A stretch of 64,000 nt of DNA, from assembly GCA_012845835.1 (NCBI GenBank), contig JABAKD010000015.1, positions 6,539,974 through 6,603,973 of the forward strand. The letters run 5' to 3'. Shown one piece after another: positions 1-12,319 of the stretch. Position numbers and translations under genes: made by a program. This DNA is from Undaria pinnatifida. Lineage: Eukaryota > Sar > Phaeophyceae > Laminariales > Alariaceae. The notes beneath the pieces are model-generated. The model was not told the DNA's origin, made no database searches, and saw nothing but the letters and a program-made list of their open reading frames with translations. How positions within the stretch are numbered: the stretch's first letter is position 1; the number at the start of each line of letters is the position of its first letter.

Positions 1-1379
1 CCATGACATGTCATTCTCATTTTTCTTGGACCGTACTTCTTTTCAGTTCTATTCACTCGTATACTAAACTCCTTCATCACCAAATGTTCACCCGTATGTG
101 TGCCGCAGATGAAGGAAGTCTTTCAGTTTTTCAGCACGTGAACAGCTTAGCAATGCACTTGAACATGTGCCTAAGGTTTCCTGATTCCCCTCAGTCACTA
201 TCGGACGGTACTGTATGTAGCACAAAAGACAGTTCGAAGCCTTGATTCCGCACACAACGAAGGTTGAAGCAAGGAACCAATACCGACTGAGTGTACAAGT
301 GCATTGCTTATTTTTTGTGTAGCTGTTTTTCCATGTTCTTGATTGAAGTACCTGTGTGCGAAACGGAAATGCAAAAAGATTAGTTAAATCCGTTTCACGG
401 CTATATTTCTTGGGTACGTATTAGACAATAAACGGCTAATAATTTGGGACACCAGTCATGATGTTTTTACTTATTATTGAATTTTGCAAGTGTGAGGTTA
501 GTTGTGTTGGTAAGCACATACATGTAACAATTTTGAGGTTGGTTCTGTTGAGAAAAAAATAAGCTAGAGTTTCATCTTAGATATTTGGGATGCATCGTTT
601 TGCATTTCCTAACCATATGGTGAGGGACATTTGGGTTTTCAATGTTCCCCCTCACAATCAATTCAGGTGAAATGCACTAATATCCTCAGGAATATTGGTG
701 TATAATACCTTTCTTGATTGTACTATGTTATGATTTATTTTTTGTAACTTATGCGCTACAAATAAGAGGTAGTTTTTAGGAGTTTGATGTATGATATATT
801 CCATCAGTGGATAATGGATGCATTTAAGCTCCTGTATTTTAACAGTCGTTCAATCTCATTTTTTTATTAACTTCATTAATCCGTCAACCTTTGGATAAAT
901 CTACATTTTTCTAAAAAACAATAACAACCATAACATCATCAACAGATGCAACCACAGTAACAACAGACCACGGCAGTAACAGCAATCATAACAATAATGA
1001 CAACAATAACAATAGTAATAAGTACAAAACAGCAACAAAAGCAACGACAATCACGACCATACTAACAACAGTGAAACCATAACTACTTTAATGATGATGA
1101 CAAAACAGTCACCATCATAACAGCAATAATTGCAACAATCATAGCAATAATAAAGCCGTTTGTGTCAACAATCATACTACCACCATTGACCGTACCATTA
1201 TTCTAAAATCAGTAGTTTCTAAACTTCTCTGTCTTCTATCCAGTCTTCTATCCAGTCCCCTTATCTTCCGTGGTCTATGTTTGTTTGATTGTTTCGTCGT
1301 CCGGCGGACGGGACAAAATGCAGCTTAAGCTCATCACGCTTCCTCGTACTTTTATACATGTGTGTCAGTTAACTCAATT
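1..1379. other. AT-rich non-coding stretch with trinucleotide-like simple sequence
   Basis: I see no coding signal here. From about 905 to 1195 the sequence is low-complexity, made of ACA/ATA/CAA-type triplets on the + strand, interrupted enough that it is an old microsatellite. The rest is unremarkable AT-rich DNA. Confidence 0.5.
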
Positions 1380-1700
1380 GGCTTCGCAATCCAGCACTAG
1401 CTGGCGTATCCTTCGGTTCCCGGGGTAACGACAGCGCGAGCTGTCCCTACCGGCGGCGGTCACCGTTACTACTCCAGCAGCGCAAGCTACCGGTATGCGG
1501 ATGCGTGAGTATGTCTACCCAACTTAATCTCTGGGGATCAGGTGCGGTGAAGATAGCCACCCGAAAAGTAATCCCGTCGGGTAGTGTGGGGCTTGCGCAA
1601 GCTCACCCACTAGCAAAATCCACGAATATGGAAAACAGCCTTCCGCCGGACTTGGTCTAGTTACGGTCCACCCTACCCTTTCGGGCGTTGGTCCTCGCCA
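1380..1700. other. GC-richer block of unknown nature
   Basis: This block is clearly richer in G and C than its flanks and has sharp compositional edges, which suggests a transposon-derived segment. I cannot name a family. No frame is open across it and no protein motif is visible. Confidence 0.25.
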
Positions 1701-1974
1701 TCTTTGTTTCTTAATTTTTTTGGTGTCTAATTCATTTGCTTTCTTCGCGGTGTTTTCTTCTTCTCCGCCTTGTCATAGCTGAGATCAGGGACCACAAGGC
1801 AAGCTCCTCTCTGCCCTCTCCACTACCTTTCGTGTCTTTGTATTTATCTCGAGAAGGGAAAAGCAACAGCAATTTCTTCCACCCTTTACTCTTGTAGAGT
1901 TGTGTCGAATTCTGCATACATACACACGCTGCAGTTGGCACCATCTGTCCTCGGTTTGTTGCTACAAAATAATT

Positions 1975-2055
1975 CAGTTCATGGCGGGGCTCGAAACCTT
2001 GACGTCGACTTAACAGAGTAGTGTTCAACGCTAACAATTGAACCAGCGGGGCGAT
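1975..2055 (-). repeat. tRNA-like SINE head (fragment)
   Basis: Read on the minus strand, this has a box-A-like segment, a CTGTTAAG stretch where an anticodon loop would sit, and a box-B/T-arm motif GGTTTCGAGCCCC. The stems do not pair well enough for a functional tRNA. It most resembles a tRNA-derived SINE head. Confidence 0.35.
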
Positions 2056-2670
2056 ACCAACTGCAATTCCTGGTCTGGCGTATAGATTTCAACCAATAGG
2101 TAGTCTTCAAAACCAATCGTAAGGACAAATCCGATTCGTATATGAACATCTCACAACTAGTCGCAAGTCTAATTCGATTGAACTCAATTTCCCAAATCAA
2201 TTGTGCGGGCAATTTCAATTAATTGGTAGCCTTTGAAGTCGATCGTCGGGATAAAAATGATTAAATTAAATTCCCTGAATCAAGTGCTCGTCTAATTTGT
2301 TTTAATGCATTGCATCCAAAACTAACGGCTAGGACAATCCCATTGAAATGACTTGCTCGTAAACCAATAATCTGGAGTATTTCAGAACGCCACCTACACC
2401 AATTGCGAAGACAAATCCAATTAAATGGTAGTCGCGTAAACCAATCGTTGAGACAATTTCAATTCTTACACACTTCGTAGATCCATCGATACAATTCAGT
2501 TTAAACGACAGCCCCCGAGTAAAATTGTCCAAACAATCTGATTTGATTTACATTCCGAGGGTGAACGCGGATAATCCGCAGGCAATCGGCAGGACCGACT
2601 TTGTCTTTCAGTGTATGTTTTGTTTGTCTCATACGCCTGCAGACGTTTCTCTGTGTATGTGTGCCTGGCG

Positions 2671-2672
<2 letters not shown>

Positions 2673-2703
<31 letters not shown>
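2673..2703 (+). repeat. poly(T) run of 31
   Basis: An uninterrupted run of 31 T on the + strand. It could be the A-tail of a minus-strand retroposon; no element was recognised next to it. It creates spurious poly-Phe and poly-Lys open frames on the two strands. Confidence 0.9.
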
Positions 2704-2705
<2 letters not shown>

Positions 2706-2884
2706 ACACTTTCACTTTCCAGCTTCTGGACAAGCCGTGGTTACAGGTGTCATCCCTTCTCCTCCCCGGTCCTTGCCTTCAATTTTTATCGTGCATAGGG
2801 TTCAGCAATCCCACTGCTCGTCGATTGTTCATCGAATGTTGCTAACTCACGCTCTCGCGCTTTCCGCAAGTCAATTTGTCCACA

Positions 2885-3060
2885 AGAAAAAGTCCCAACG
2901 AATTTATACGAGTATGCACTCGGCGGGGCTCGAACTCACGAAACTGACCTATACCAGGCTCGAGGATAACCTGATACGCCACCGGGGCGACGTCTACCAC
3001 TGCTTGGCTTTCAACATTTTGGTTTTTTCGTATACGTATCTGCCGAGTGCATGTTTTTTA
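2885..3060 (-). repeat. tRNA-like SINE piece with an 11-bp inverted repeat around it
   Basis: On the minus strand a box-B motif (GAGTTCGAGCC, + positions 2928-2937) follows a box-A-like segment about 40 bp upstream, the spacing expected of a tRNA-derived pol III promoter. A perfect inverted repeat, ATGCACTCGGC at 2914-2924 and its complement at 3042-3052, brackets much of it. It lacks a credible cloverleaf, so a tRNA-derived SINE is more likely than a tRNA gene. Confidence 0.4.
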
Positions 3061-3139
3061 ATTTCAACGGGAGAAAAACAGGAACTAAAATACTTTCATG
3101 ATATTACTACCAGTACAATATAAACAACGACACTTACTA

Positions 3140-3968
3140 CACTATTTAGATGTAGGGTGGGACGTGTTCTCCACATACCAGGTATGTAATAGATCGCCAC
3201 AGTGACCCTGACCTCATGGTTGACATCAAGCCACGGGCGAGACTCATGATGGCATCCTACTAGCGGTTCGGTCTAGAGCCATGCCTTATGAAAGCCACCC
3301 GGCTCATCCTGAAGGTCCGCCTGCCGAAGGCCGAGGTGATTGAGACCCTTCACCACGGGTGTGTGAGATGGACCCTCAACGCCACTCACTATGACGAGCT
3401 CCGAAAGGCGCCCCTCTCAGTCTTCCGGCGAGTCCTTGGCTTCCAGCATCGCCAGGACCACACCAACCTCTCGTGCGCCAAGGCCCTCAAGAAAACGAAA
3501 TGCGAGAGCATCGAAACGAGCATCCGGAAACAGCGGCTCTTTTTCGCTGGGGCAATGGTACGACAAAACAAGGGGCAATTGCCCAGTCGGATGAAGTTTG
3601 CGCATATAGCCGGTGGAAAAAACCCGGGAACAGGTGGGCCACCGAACAACTGGTTCAGAACCCTCAGAGAAGAACTCACCGGTTTTCGATCCGCGGAAGA
3701 TTCCCGACGGCTGTTTGGAGTTGAATCCGAAATGCGGGTGCATGCAGCAAAGAAAGCGAGCAATGATACCGGAGGATCCTCGAAGCAGCCGCACGGTTCA
3801 TGGCCAGGTGGCATGTAGAGGAGGAAAATAAGAGCTCGAAGCGCCACGCAACCCGGGTGCGTGGCGCACAAAGCCGAAAGCGGGGTAGGTGGAGCAGGGA
3901 ACACCGCTGTTGGAGCAAGCAAGAAGGAGACGGCAGACAGGGTAGAAATGCACCAGACCGACTATTAT
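3140..3968 (+). pseudogene. LINE-type reverse transcriptase ORF2, C-terminal remnant
   Basis: The translation has the signature of the region downstream of the RT domain in non-LTR retrotransposons: a WTLNATHYDELR-like helix, then RRVLGF, then a CESIETSIRKQRLFFAGA block, then a basic tail. These are normally followed by the element's 3' end. The longest open stretch is 3288-3818. An in-frame TAG near 3258 interrupts the upstream part, and the tail (MARWHVEEENKSSKRHAT) continues in another frame from about 3770 to 3968. This is therefore a 5'-truncated, frameshifted copy, dead as a transposon. Only the family type, not the clade, can be named. Confidence 0.8.
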
Positions 3969-4845
3969 AGCAGTAGGCAAAACCTATCTACGTAACCCCA
4001 AGCTACTGCGACTACCTTGTGTTCCGTTTTCGTTTTTGTTGATGTTGTTGACGTTGTTGTTGTTGTTTGAATCACCTGCTCCATCCCCGTCGGGGATACA
4101 GTGTAAGCCGCTACTGCGGTATTACCACCGCCGGTATGCGGGTTCTCGTTGAACCGGTGTTCCCGTTTTCCCTTTCATCCCTTCTTCCCCGTTCTTTGAC
4201 CCTTTTTTTGTTCTTCACACGTTTTCTTTTCCCCTTTTTGCTTTCTGTTTTCCTTTTGGGTACTCTTGGGGGCTATTGATCCGATAATGTCGGTATGGGC
4301 ACCGCCGTCTAAGATAGAGCAAGTAGGGGACAGAGCATGGGGAACGACCCCCCGCGCTTTTCAATTTTCAGGCACGGGCGTCGTAACTGCGCTGCAATCT
4401 GTCAGCTAACTCGAGAAGGCGGAACGATCGTTGATATTTGTATTGTGGTTTTTGGTTCGATTGCTCTTGTTTCACTGCATGCCAGCGGATCGTCACTCTG
4501 ACAGCACTTCACAGACAGCAGGCGCGTTCGTTTGTGCTCACGATTACCGTGCAATTCGTACGGTGCAGGCAGCCCATCCGCTGTAGTTTGTAGCCGCGAG
4601 TTGGTTAGTTGTGGGAACGGGGGAAGTCTATGCTGTAGTTGAGTGGATACCCGCGGCCACGTGAGTTCAGTTTGCACATTGGACAATTTCCCTTGTGCGC
4701 CTTCTTCGTATCGTGCGTTTTAGGCGGGAATGCGTAGTATTTCCCGGACGAGTTTTGATTTCATTTGGTTTTTCGGATCTACCTAAGGCTCCAGCACCTT
4801 TGTGTGACCACGGGCTCTAGATTTTCGACAAGATTTAATGTGAGA

Positions 4846-4871
4846 CAACAACAACAACAACAACAACAACA
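4846..4871 (+). repeat. (CAA)n microsatellite
   Basis: An uninterrupted run of CAA triplets on the + strand, giving a poly-Gln stretch in one open frame. There is no support for that frame being a gene. Confidence 0.9.
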
Positions 4872-5847
4872 GGGCACACAGCCATGCTCTGACCGTCTAG
4901 TAGTTGCATCCGGAACCCCGACGCCGACTGGGTGGTGTCATCTACTCTGTTGCTGCGTTTTTGATTGCTCAATTATCAGGCTTCGTTTTTGTATGCGGTA
5001 CGGGGGCGACGATGCCGGTATTGGCACCATGTCTCTGCATAAACAGTAGGCAGTTGATAGACCATTCGGCAATGCTCCTACTCCTACAGCAGGGTAATTC
5101 GAAGCCCAATATGGTTGCTGCCCCTAATGTGGTTGGATGGCGTCATCTGCTGTGTTGCTGTTTGCTGGCTGTATGTAGCTGTCTGTTATGCCTTGTTTTT
5201 CGTTTTTGTCGTGCCGTTCTGTTTCCCTCTTTCTTTGTGCCTTTTCCATTTGTTTGTTGTTCTCATTCATTTTTTCCCCCCCTGTCAATGGTCTAGTGTG
5301 CGGACTTGCATAGTTTTGTTTTTTGCCCGCGTGCTCATTACGGTTGGCATTGCTTGGCCAAATCACCTTGCTGCGTTTGCAATGTATTTTTCTGTCTCAC
5401 AGTTTGTGACCACAGAGCTCGTATCTATATGAAGAATCAGCGCGGACGCTGGCTGTGCTGGATGTAGATAGGTGGAAAGGCCAGTTACTTTGAATAACAC
5501 ACAGCCACTGAAATACGTGTGCGTGCAGGCTAAATTCTAGAGATTGATTCCGCTGGGTGAAGTATCGTGGCATAACGCAAGATTTTCGACAGGAACAAGC
5601 AATTTATGCGCGTACTGCTACTATTAATACTGCGAAGCAGTAGTCGCAGGTGGTCGCTGTGGTATCGCACCGTAGGATGCAATGCGACGACACAGACCAC
5701 ATTCTAGTTATGCACACGACAGGATTAACGAACAACCTGTACGAGGAATGTGTACATTCTGTCGGGAGGGTCGGAATTGGGCAACCGCCACCACACTCGC
5801 CACACCAGCCACTTGTAACTAGATTTGACACCTCGTGTTCGTTAGCT

Positions 5848-6055
5848 CCAGGCGGGGTAGATTTCAAGTCATTGCATTAGTCTTCCAACTCAGGGTAGAG
5901 GCAAGTGGAGAAGTGAGCTCGTGCGTGAGAGCTCGCAGTCTACCATCAAGAACGCCAGCCAAGTACTAGGTACCCAATAATAGGCCAATAGCCTGAATCG
6001 GCACGAAACTGATAAGCAACTGTCATACTGAAAATCACTAATCAACACCCTCCCG
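5848..6055 (+). repeat. Dispersed repeat family R1, copy 1
   Basis: About 200 bp shared with 9690-9885 in the same orientation. Both copies carry GCGGGGTA, the motif GAGAAGTGAGCTC, the string CCAAGTACTAGGTACCCAATA and a CACGAAACTGATAA segment in the same order. The copies differ by scattered substitutions and small indels, so they are not a recent duplication. No coding capacity is visible. Confidence 0.8.
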
Positions 6056-7009
6056 GATTATTCACAAGGCAGTGACGAATCAAAAATGGACTCAATTCCA
6101 TCACCTGAAACAACAAAAATGGCACGAGGAAACTCATCCTCATGAGCGAAAGCCTCTGCCATACTTCCACTTACAACAATTGTAATTTCATTAAGAGATT
6201 ACAACACACCCGCGCCTTAAGGGTAAAACCTAATGTGACAGACAAAAGGCCAGAGATCGCGAGGTCACCCGGACAAAGGTCTCCCGTTGTCCTCTACTAC
6301 CGCCATAGGTGCATAGATCATACCGGTAAAATAGTATAGCATAAATTCTTCTCCGCAAACACAGAATATGTCTGACGCGAAAATTAGCTTACGCCCTCCC
6401 TGATACAAAGAGTACCTGGCCATCCACAAGCCTCCTCGTTTTTCATTGCGAAAAAATGCAAAACAACTTGCTTGTGAATTAAATCAAATCCTCAAATATC
6501 TCATCCTTCGAGTTCCTTGACAAGATTGCAACCGCCTATCAAGCCCGGGAAAACAATATATGTAATTCAATGACTAATCATGACTTTGCATCCCCTCTCT
6601 CATTTTGAGACCAGTATGTCCTGTGCGGTCACAAGGATGCTCCATCCCATCTCGTCAACACACGTAGGCAACCACAAACAAGAGATACCCGCAAAACCTA
6701 TAAATTTCCCCAAGTAATCTTCGCGAACGAGCTTAACTACCTCAAATACAATGAGGGCTTCGCTACGGCGGGCTGACACCCGCCTGCTGCTCCGCTCATG
6801 CCCGGCATGGTCGGAGATGTAAAAGCAAACAGGCAAAAAAGGCGTACGTACTGCCAATGGGTTTAGGAAAAGACAAAAGGTGACAGAACGTACTGCAAAG
6901 GGGTTGAGGAAAATATAAAAAATAGAGTAAGATATCATAGTAGGGTAAATAAATGAGGTGGTACCAATGTAACACTTGGTCGTGCATGATAAGTATTCTA
7001 ATACAATGT

Positions 7010-7135
7010 CATCTTGTATTAGGTTTCGGCTCATGGAAATTTACTAACAACGGGCGACCGGTGTATTACGCAGCTTGCAAAGATGAGTATCGACCCTAAA
7101 TTCGTCGAACTCACAGCTGACGTTATAATTATTTT
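7010..7135 (-). repeat. Dispersed repeat family R2, copy 1
   Basis: The reverse complement matches 33620-33755, including CACCGGTCGCCCGTT and GTGAGTTCGACAAATTTAGGG with few changes. No coding capacity is visible. Confidence 0.7.
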
Positions 7136-8299
7136 ATAAAATAATGGGGAGTTCAGAAGGTGACGAACGGAACTAACTAACAACCGAAATAGTTAGGCGA
7201 AGTCAAACGTGCAACCAACCTCTAATCTGGCAAGAAAAAGTGAAATGCAGCGGAGTAATTATTATTAACGTGACAATAGCGCATGGACACGACACCATCA
7301 CCGAACATCCCATGCACGGCGAGTCACAGGCGTGCGTTAACACAGCCCTGCTACACGTATACCTCCGTCACGGTCTAGCCGGGCCATATAGAGTGTCGAT
7401 TCGAGCAGGAATGATCCAACTGCACTAGTCGTTGAGCCATGGTGAAGTGTGATGTCTATGCTGGCCGCACGAACCCTGGGGTTGGCGTCGGAAGTGGAGG
7501 GAAGGGTCATCATCATCATCATCAACGGATGATAAGTAGGGTGGAGGCGGCGCCCTACCGGGGACAGGGGAGGATAGGGCAGCAGTTGCGACGAAACGCT
7601 TGAATATGTTCCCCTCCGACAAGTGCAATGGCCGAAGCTTCGCCTAAGACGGGGGGAGTAGCCGGAGGAAAATCTGGAGTTGCTCCTTTTATTGGTCGTC
7701 TGCCTGTCTGTGGGCTCCGTTCCAGTAAGGTTGAGTTTTGGGATGCATGTACGTATTTGTGGACCAGTCAGTTTGAGAGCGGTTTCCAATATTTCATCTA
7801 CAAAATAAAGGTGTCGTGCTTTTTTCAAGCAGATCCTTTTGCCAAAAACCATAACTTGGGATACTATTTTCGATTTTGTGCCTTTGCCCAACTTGCCTTT
7901 GCCAATTGATTTCAGCTGCTACACCAAACAGATAGGCAAAACGAACTTGATGTTGTCATCATAACCAACGAAATGACAAAACATAACAGATCAAGGAAGG
8001 CCAATTAAGCAAGAACAAAAACCAAACGCACGTATACGGCATATATGAATCGTTTGGACAAAGGTTTGGTGATCTACTGACGTCAAGAAGGCTTCGAAAC
8101 ACCCGTGTTTAGTTTGGAAAACTAAATAAATCGGCCTGTCGAGGGGGGAGGGAGGGGGGAGGGAGCGGGCGGGGGGGGTGGAGTTTGGGCCCCGGGAAAA
8201 AAAAAATCGTGTGCCCTTGGTACATACAATGATATTTCCACTTTGCTTTGAGTCGGGACATGAAGAACAAAAAAAAGAGGGGGGCGGGAAGCATTAGTA

Positions 8300-8705
8300 A
8301 AAGAGTATCAAACAACGTACACACCGAGGCCCGAACCCAGACGATAAAAAACAAAGGAACAAACTTCAAAACAAAATGATCTGACCGAGATTCGAACTTG
8401 CCGCAAGTCGATTAACAATCGTTCGCGGCTACACCTCAAGCTGATTGCTAATGTGCCAATTTTGTGTGCTTATATACCTACGACTACGCGCTTGACTTTT
8501 CGCAACAGACCATTCGAAAAAAACACGAACTTGCACCAGCTGTCGCGGCATGAAGCGAGAACGGCCACGGCCGACCCCTGCGAGTCGAACAAGTTGAGGC
8601 GCGTCCAGGAAACAGCGCGCCGAGAGATAGACCTCAGCTCGAGTTATTTCGAAGACAACTCAAAACCTGGTCTAAATCGAAGCCTTCGGCTGCTCTCGTG
8701 CAACC
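8300..8705 (-). repeat. SINE-like dispersed repeat family R3, copy 1
   Basis: The reverse complement aligns over about 400 bp with 33115-33545 and partly with 30185-30560. Inside it (8385-8440, minus) is a tRNA-like stretch with TTGTTAATCG in the anticodon-loop position and a box-B-like AAGTTCGAATCTC, so a pol III-derived SINE is plausible. The 121-codon open frame at 8453-8818 on the + strand runs through the repeat and is not considered a gene. Confidence 0.6.
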
Positions 8706-9689
8706 TCTGGATAATCCTTCATGTATTTATTAGTTGCTTGCAAACCATTACAAAACCGGCAAACTCCCTTTTTAGCTTTTGTTCGCTATCTCCAAATAAT
8801 CGAATAAAGAAACAATAAAATGCCACCACTCTCGACACGAACAGCCTGAGCCCTCCCAGCTATGAAAACTAAGTGATCATTGCAAAAACACTTCATGTTT
8901 TACTCCTCCATTGCGAACAAGTATTCGCAAAATGATACTGTTGGTAGGACAACCGATCAATAATGAATATGCCCATCCTCCTTGATTTTGTATTCAATCA
9001 GAAGACTACGGCCAAAAATAAAAGATACCCGCAAAATTCAATGCAATCAGTGCCACCATCAACACTATACATCTGCAGTACACCTCTCAAGGTGCACCTA
9101 CGTACCCCTTTCTCCTAATCGTTGTCGTATGTATCGCAGTTCCACCAGGCCCCTTTTGGTCCTGTCTACACCAGAAAAACCTTACCAGTTTTTCGGATTT
9201 ACAAAGACTGTTTGATTTGGACATGAAAACACACTTCGAAACTACCAGGCGAAAAGGCCACGTATATCATCCAGAACAAATCTCAGATTATACTTTCTGC
9301 GGGTCCCACACTTTCCGCTAATAAATTATATATTGTCTGCTATTTACAGGTCCCACACGTGCCGCAAATAAATAAACGTGGCATTCAACTAAAAACAGTA
9401 TTTCGATCAACAGGTGTATCCACCGTAAAAATACATTCATCATTCGCTATTACGGAATCCCACCAATTCGACCAGGCCTGTCCCCCCCCGCCCCGCGATT
9501 TTGCCGAACCGTTAAGCTCCGGCTGACGATACATCCACATCTGCTCCATCCATGACTTCTCCCGTGGCTGCTGTTGCTGCTGTGTATCATGGGGTGCGTG
9601 CGGCCATGCCGCTCGACTTGTTGCCCGGACGAAACCCCATCGTCGTTTGGCACTGCTGCAGACAGTCCACCGTTACCCACGCCCGCTCC

Positions 9690-9885
9690 AAGCGGGGTAA
9701 GTTTCAAGTCAATGAATTAGTCGGTAGAGGCAAGTCGAGAAGTGAGCTCTTGCGTGAGAGCTCAGAGTCTGACGTTAAGAACGCTAGCCAAGTACTAGGT
9801 ACCCAATAAAAGGCCAAAAGCCCGAAATCTCACGAAACTGATAAATAACTGTCATTACTGAAAATCCCAAATCAGCACCTCGGAC
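9690..9885 (+). repeat. Dispersed repeat family R1, copy 2
   Basis: Second copy of the repeat at 5848-6055, same orientation, with the same ordered motifs including CCAAGTACTAGGTACCCAATA. Confidence 0.8.
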
Positions 9886-9889
9886 AGAC

Positions 9890-10340
9890 TAGATCCCTAT
9901 TTCGGGATCTATATGTTTTTAGGATAATGGATCACTGATCGGTATGAATGTGATGGATCATGTTTGCTGCGTGGTGTTGATGATATGTTAATACATGGTA
10001 TCTCTTATGCACACGTTTGCCTGGGTAGGATCTGTATGATCTTGCTCTTCCACGCATGCTTGCCCTACTGGGATCTGCGTGATCTAGGTACTTCAACAGG
10101 TTTGTTTGGGTGGGATCGGTGTGATCTGCATGGTCTGCACATACATGTTTGTCGAGTGGGGTATGTAGGATCTACGAGACCTAGATCATCTGCTCCTGTT
10201 GGGATATGTATTATTTAGATCTTACATACATGTTTCGCCAGGTGAGATCCGCATGATCTAGATGTTCTACACATATTTCGCCAGATGAAATCTTCCACAC
10301 CCTGTACAAATATCCATAACAAATACAAATAATAGTTGTG
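9890..10340 (+). repeat. Degenerate GATCT-rich minisatellite, left block
   Basis: A loose tandem array with units of roughly 50 bp built on GATCTGYATG and CACATACATGTTT motifs. Related sequence occurs at 12320-12540, on the far side of the 42-bp arrays, so the two blocks bracket the nested region. Confidence 0.6.
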
Positions 10341-10349
10341 TATTTGTTC

Positions 10350-10715
10350 CAGGGCAGTATTTGCCTCCAGACAAATATTTGCGCAGCTTCTCAAGCGAGT
10401 ATTTGCCTGCCAGACAAATATTTGCACAGGTTCTCAAGAGAGTATTTGCCTGCAGACAAATATTTGCGCAGCTTCTCAAACAAGTATTTGCTTCCAGAAA
10501 AATATTTGCGCGGGTTTTCCAGAGAGTATTTGCCTGCCAGACAAATATTTGCACAGGTTCTCAAAAAAGTATTTGCCTGCAGACAAATATTTGCGCAGCT
10601 TCTCAAGAAAGTATTTGCTTCCAGACAAATATTTGCGCAGCTTCTCAAGAAAGTATTTCTCTGCAGGCAAATATTTGTGCAGGTTCTCAATAAACTATTT
10701 GCCTGCAAACAATGT
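10350..10715 (+). repeat. 42-bp minisatellite, array 1
   Basis: About eight units of 42-43 bp. Each contains the near-palindrome TATTTGYCTGCAGRCAAATA followed by TTTGCGCAGCTTCTCAA. Because 42 is a multiple of three, several frames on both strands are open across the array and yield 14-residue repeat peptides (for example around SICLQTNICAASQ). These are by-products of the repeat period, not genes. Confidence 0.9.
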
Positions 10716-10792
10716 ATTGCGGATGCGGAGATATTGACCTCTTCGGCGTACAAGTACGTACATTATATGGGGTACATACATAATGCATAAAT

Positions 10793-10862
10793 ACGGCCGT
10801 TGAGCCCGGTGTATTTGCAGCCGCGAAAAGGCCGTTGAGCCCGGTGTATTTGCCGCCGCGAA
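10793..10862 (+). repeat. 33-bp direct repeat
   Basis: Two nearly identical consecutive copies of a segment containing GTTGAGCCCGGTGTATTTGC and GCCGCGAA, lying between the 42-bp array and the hAT fragment. Confidence 0.8.
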
Positions 10863-11057
10863 TATCAGTGGTCCTGCACACAACCAAACCAGCTCCCCAT
10901 CACGGCACGAGCAACTACCGCGGGCTGTGCATGTCAACATGCCAGCTGTCAGTACCGAAGAAGCAAATGGCAATGGTGATGGTACGCCACCTGGCGACGG
11001 AGCTGGCGCGTCGGCAGCAGCTCCAGTTATTGTCGACGTCAACGCAGCTGGGCTGGA

Positions 11058-11282
11058 GTGATTTTCGGGGCTCCTGCGTCGGCGGCAGTGCTTGAGCGTG
11101 ACTTCAGCGCTGCTGGGCGAATGATGACGTCCTCCAGGAGCACCACGGACAGCAAGTACGTGGAGATGATCCTGTTCCTGCACGGAAACCTGGACCTCAT
11201 CTCTCAGGACATCCCTAAGCTGACCGAAGCTGGCGCGCGAAGCAAGATCCCGGGCGACTGGTGGACCCTGTGGAAGGGCTGA
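11058..11282 (+). pseudogene. hAT-family transposase, C-terminal dimerisation region (fragment)
   Basis: The translation contains LERDFSAAGRMM followed by SRSTTDSKYVEMILFLHGN. This matches the C-terminal hAT dimerisation domain, where ERxFSAAG, a basic/serine stretch and a V-E-x-x-LFL-x-x-N helix occur in this order. The frame ends naturally at 11282. I do not find the catalytic core upstream in an open frame, and the fragment is bracketed by two copies of one minisatellite array, so this is a truncated copy. Alternatives such as a domesticated hAT protein would need the missing N-terminal part. Confidence 0.75.
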
Positions 11283-11859
11283 AGGAGCTCGACGGCGCAT
11301 TTGCCCCGGAGGACCTCACCGCCGGGGAGTCGGGGGAGGTGGACGTTTAAACAGCATGGAATAGTAGAAGTAGCTTGATGGCGATCAGGCCCGCAGCGAG
11401 AACGAGTAGCAACGTCTTTGTGGTTTTCGTGGATCCTTGGTGTTTGTTGTACTTTGCCACAGGAGTTGACTCATCTCATGATACGGAATGAGTAAGATGG
11501 TGGAGGGGTTTGGTGGCGTCGGCGTGTTTGTGTTTGTTTGCGTTCCGTACGGGGTGAAGCGGTTTCGACTGTTGTAGATGGCAGAAGAAGTAAATGGCAA
11601 TGGTCGACGGGGATGGCATTTGCATATTGAAAAATATATAATATGACTCATAGGTAGTCGATAGATTTTCATTTTTTCTCGGTTCGGCTGATCCTGTGTT
11701 TTTCCACTCCGATCAAAAGATATTTCAGATGCACGCTTCAGGGGTTTGCTTTTGTATTTCCATCACCAATCTCCCATCGCATGACATATGATACGGTTAA
11801 TCTCTCCCTCCGACCTCGCTGCAGTAACAGATGTTTTTTCAGAATAGTTGTCAGGACAA

Positions 11860-12300
11860 ATACATTACTATTTGCGCAGGTTCTCCAGGGCAGTATTTGC
11901 CTGCCAGACAAATATTTTCGCAGGTTCTCAAGAGAGTATTTGCCTGCAAACAAATATTTGCGCAGCTTCTCAAGCGAGTATTTGCCTGCAGACAAATATT
12001 TGCGCAGGTTCCCAAAAAAGTATTTGCCTGCAGACAAATATTTGCGCAGCTTCTCAAACAAGTATTTGCTTCCAGACAAATATTTGCGCAGGTTTTCCAG
12101 AGAGTATTTGCCTGCCAGACAAATATTTGCACAGGTTCTCAAAAAAGTATATGCCTGCAGACAAATATTTGCGCAGCTTCTCAAGAAAGTATTTGCTTCC
12201 AGACAAATATTTGCGCAGCTTCTCAAAAAAGTATTTGCTTCCAGACAAATATTTGCGCAGGTTTTCCAGAGAGTATTTGCCTGCCAGACAAATAGCAAAT
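11860..12300 (+). repeat. 42-bp minisatellite, array 2
   Basis: About ten further units of the same 42-bp repeat as 10350-10715, same orientation. The right edge (AATGTATTTGTACAGGGCGTG) and the left edge of array 1 (CACCCTGTACAAATA) are inverted relative to each other, hinting that both arrays once lay within one element. All frames through it are repeat by-products. Confidence 0.9.
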
Positions 12301-12319
12301 AATGTATTTGTACAGGGCG

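Larger units (their letters stand above)
3969..8299. other. Non-coding region with simple repeats
   Basis: No gene is recognised. It holds a GTT-rich stretch at about 4035-4070, a pyrimidine-rich stretch at 4150-4265, a (CAA)n tract, two dispersed-repeat copies listed separately, and a (CAT)5 tract near 7510. Open frames such as 6600-7034 (minus) and 7337-7891 (minus) show no known motif and are probably chance. Confidence 0.4.

Noticed and set aside
1975-2055. Functional tRNA genes here and at 2885-3060, 8385-8440 and 18825-18965
   Set aside because: Box A/B-like motifs are present, but the acceptor and anticodon stems do not pair well; a SINE origin is more likely.
3389-3922. 177-codon minus-strand ORF
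   Set aside because: Shadow of the LINE reverse transcriptase remnant on the + strand.
7337-7891. 184-codon minus-strand ORF
   Set aside because: No known motif, a (CAT)n-derived poly-Met stretch inside, and no splice or homology support.
10350-12300. CRISPR array
   Set aside because: Units are contiguous 42-bp repeats with no unique spacers, and the genome is eukaryotic.
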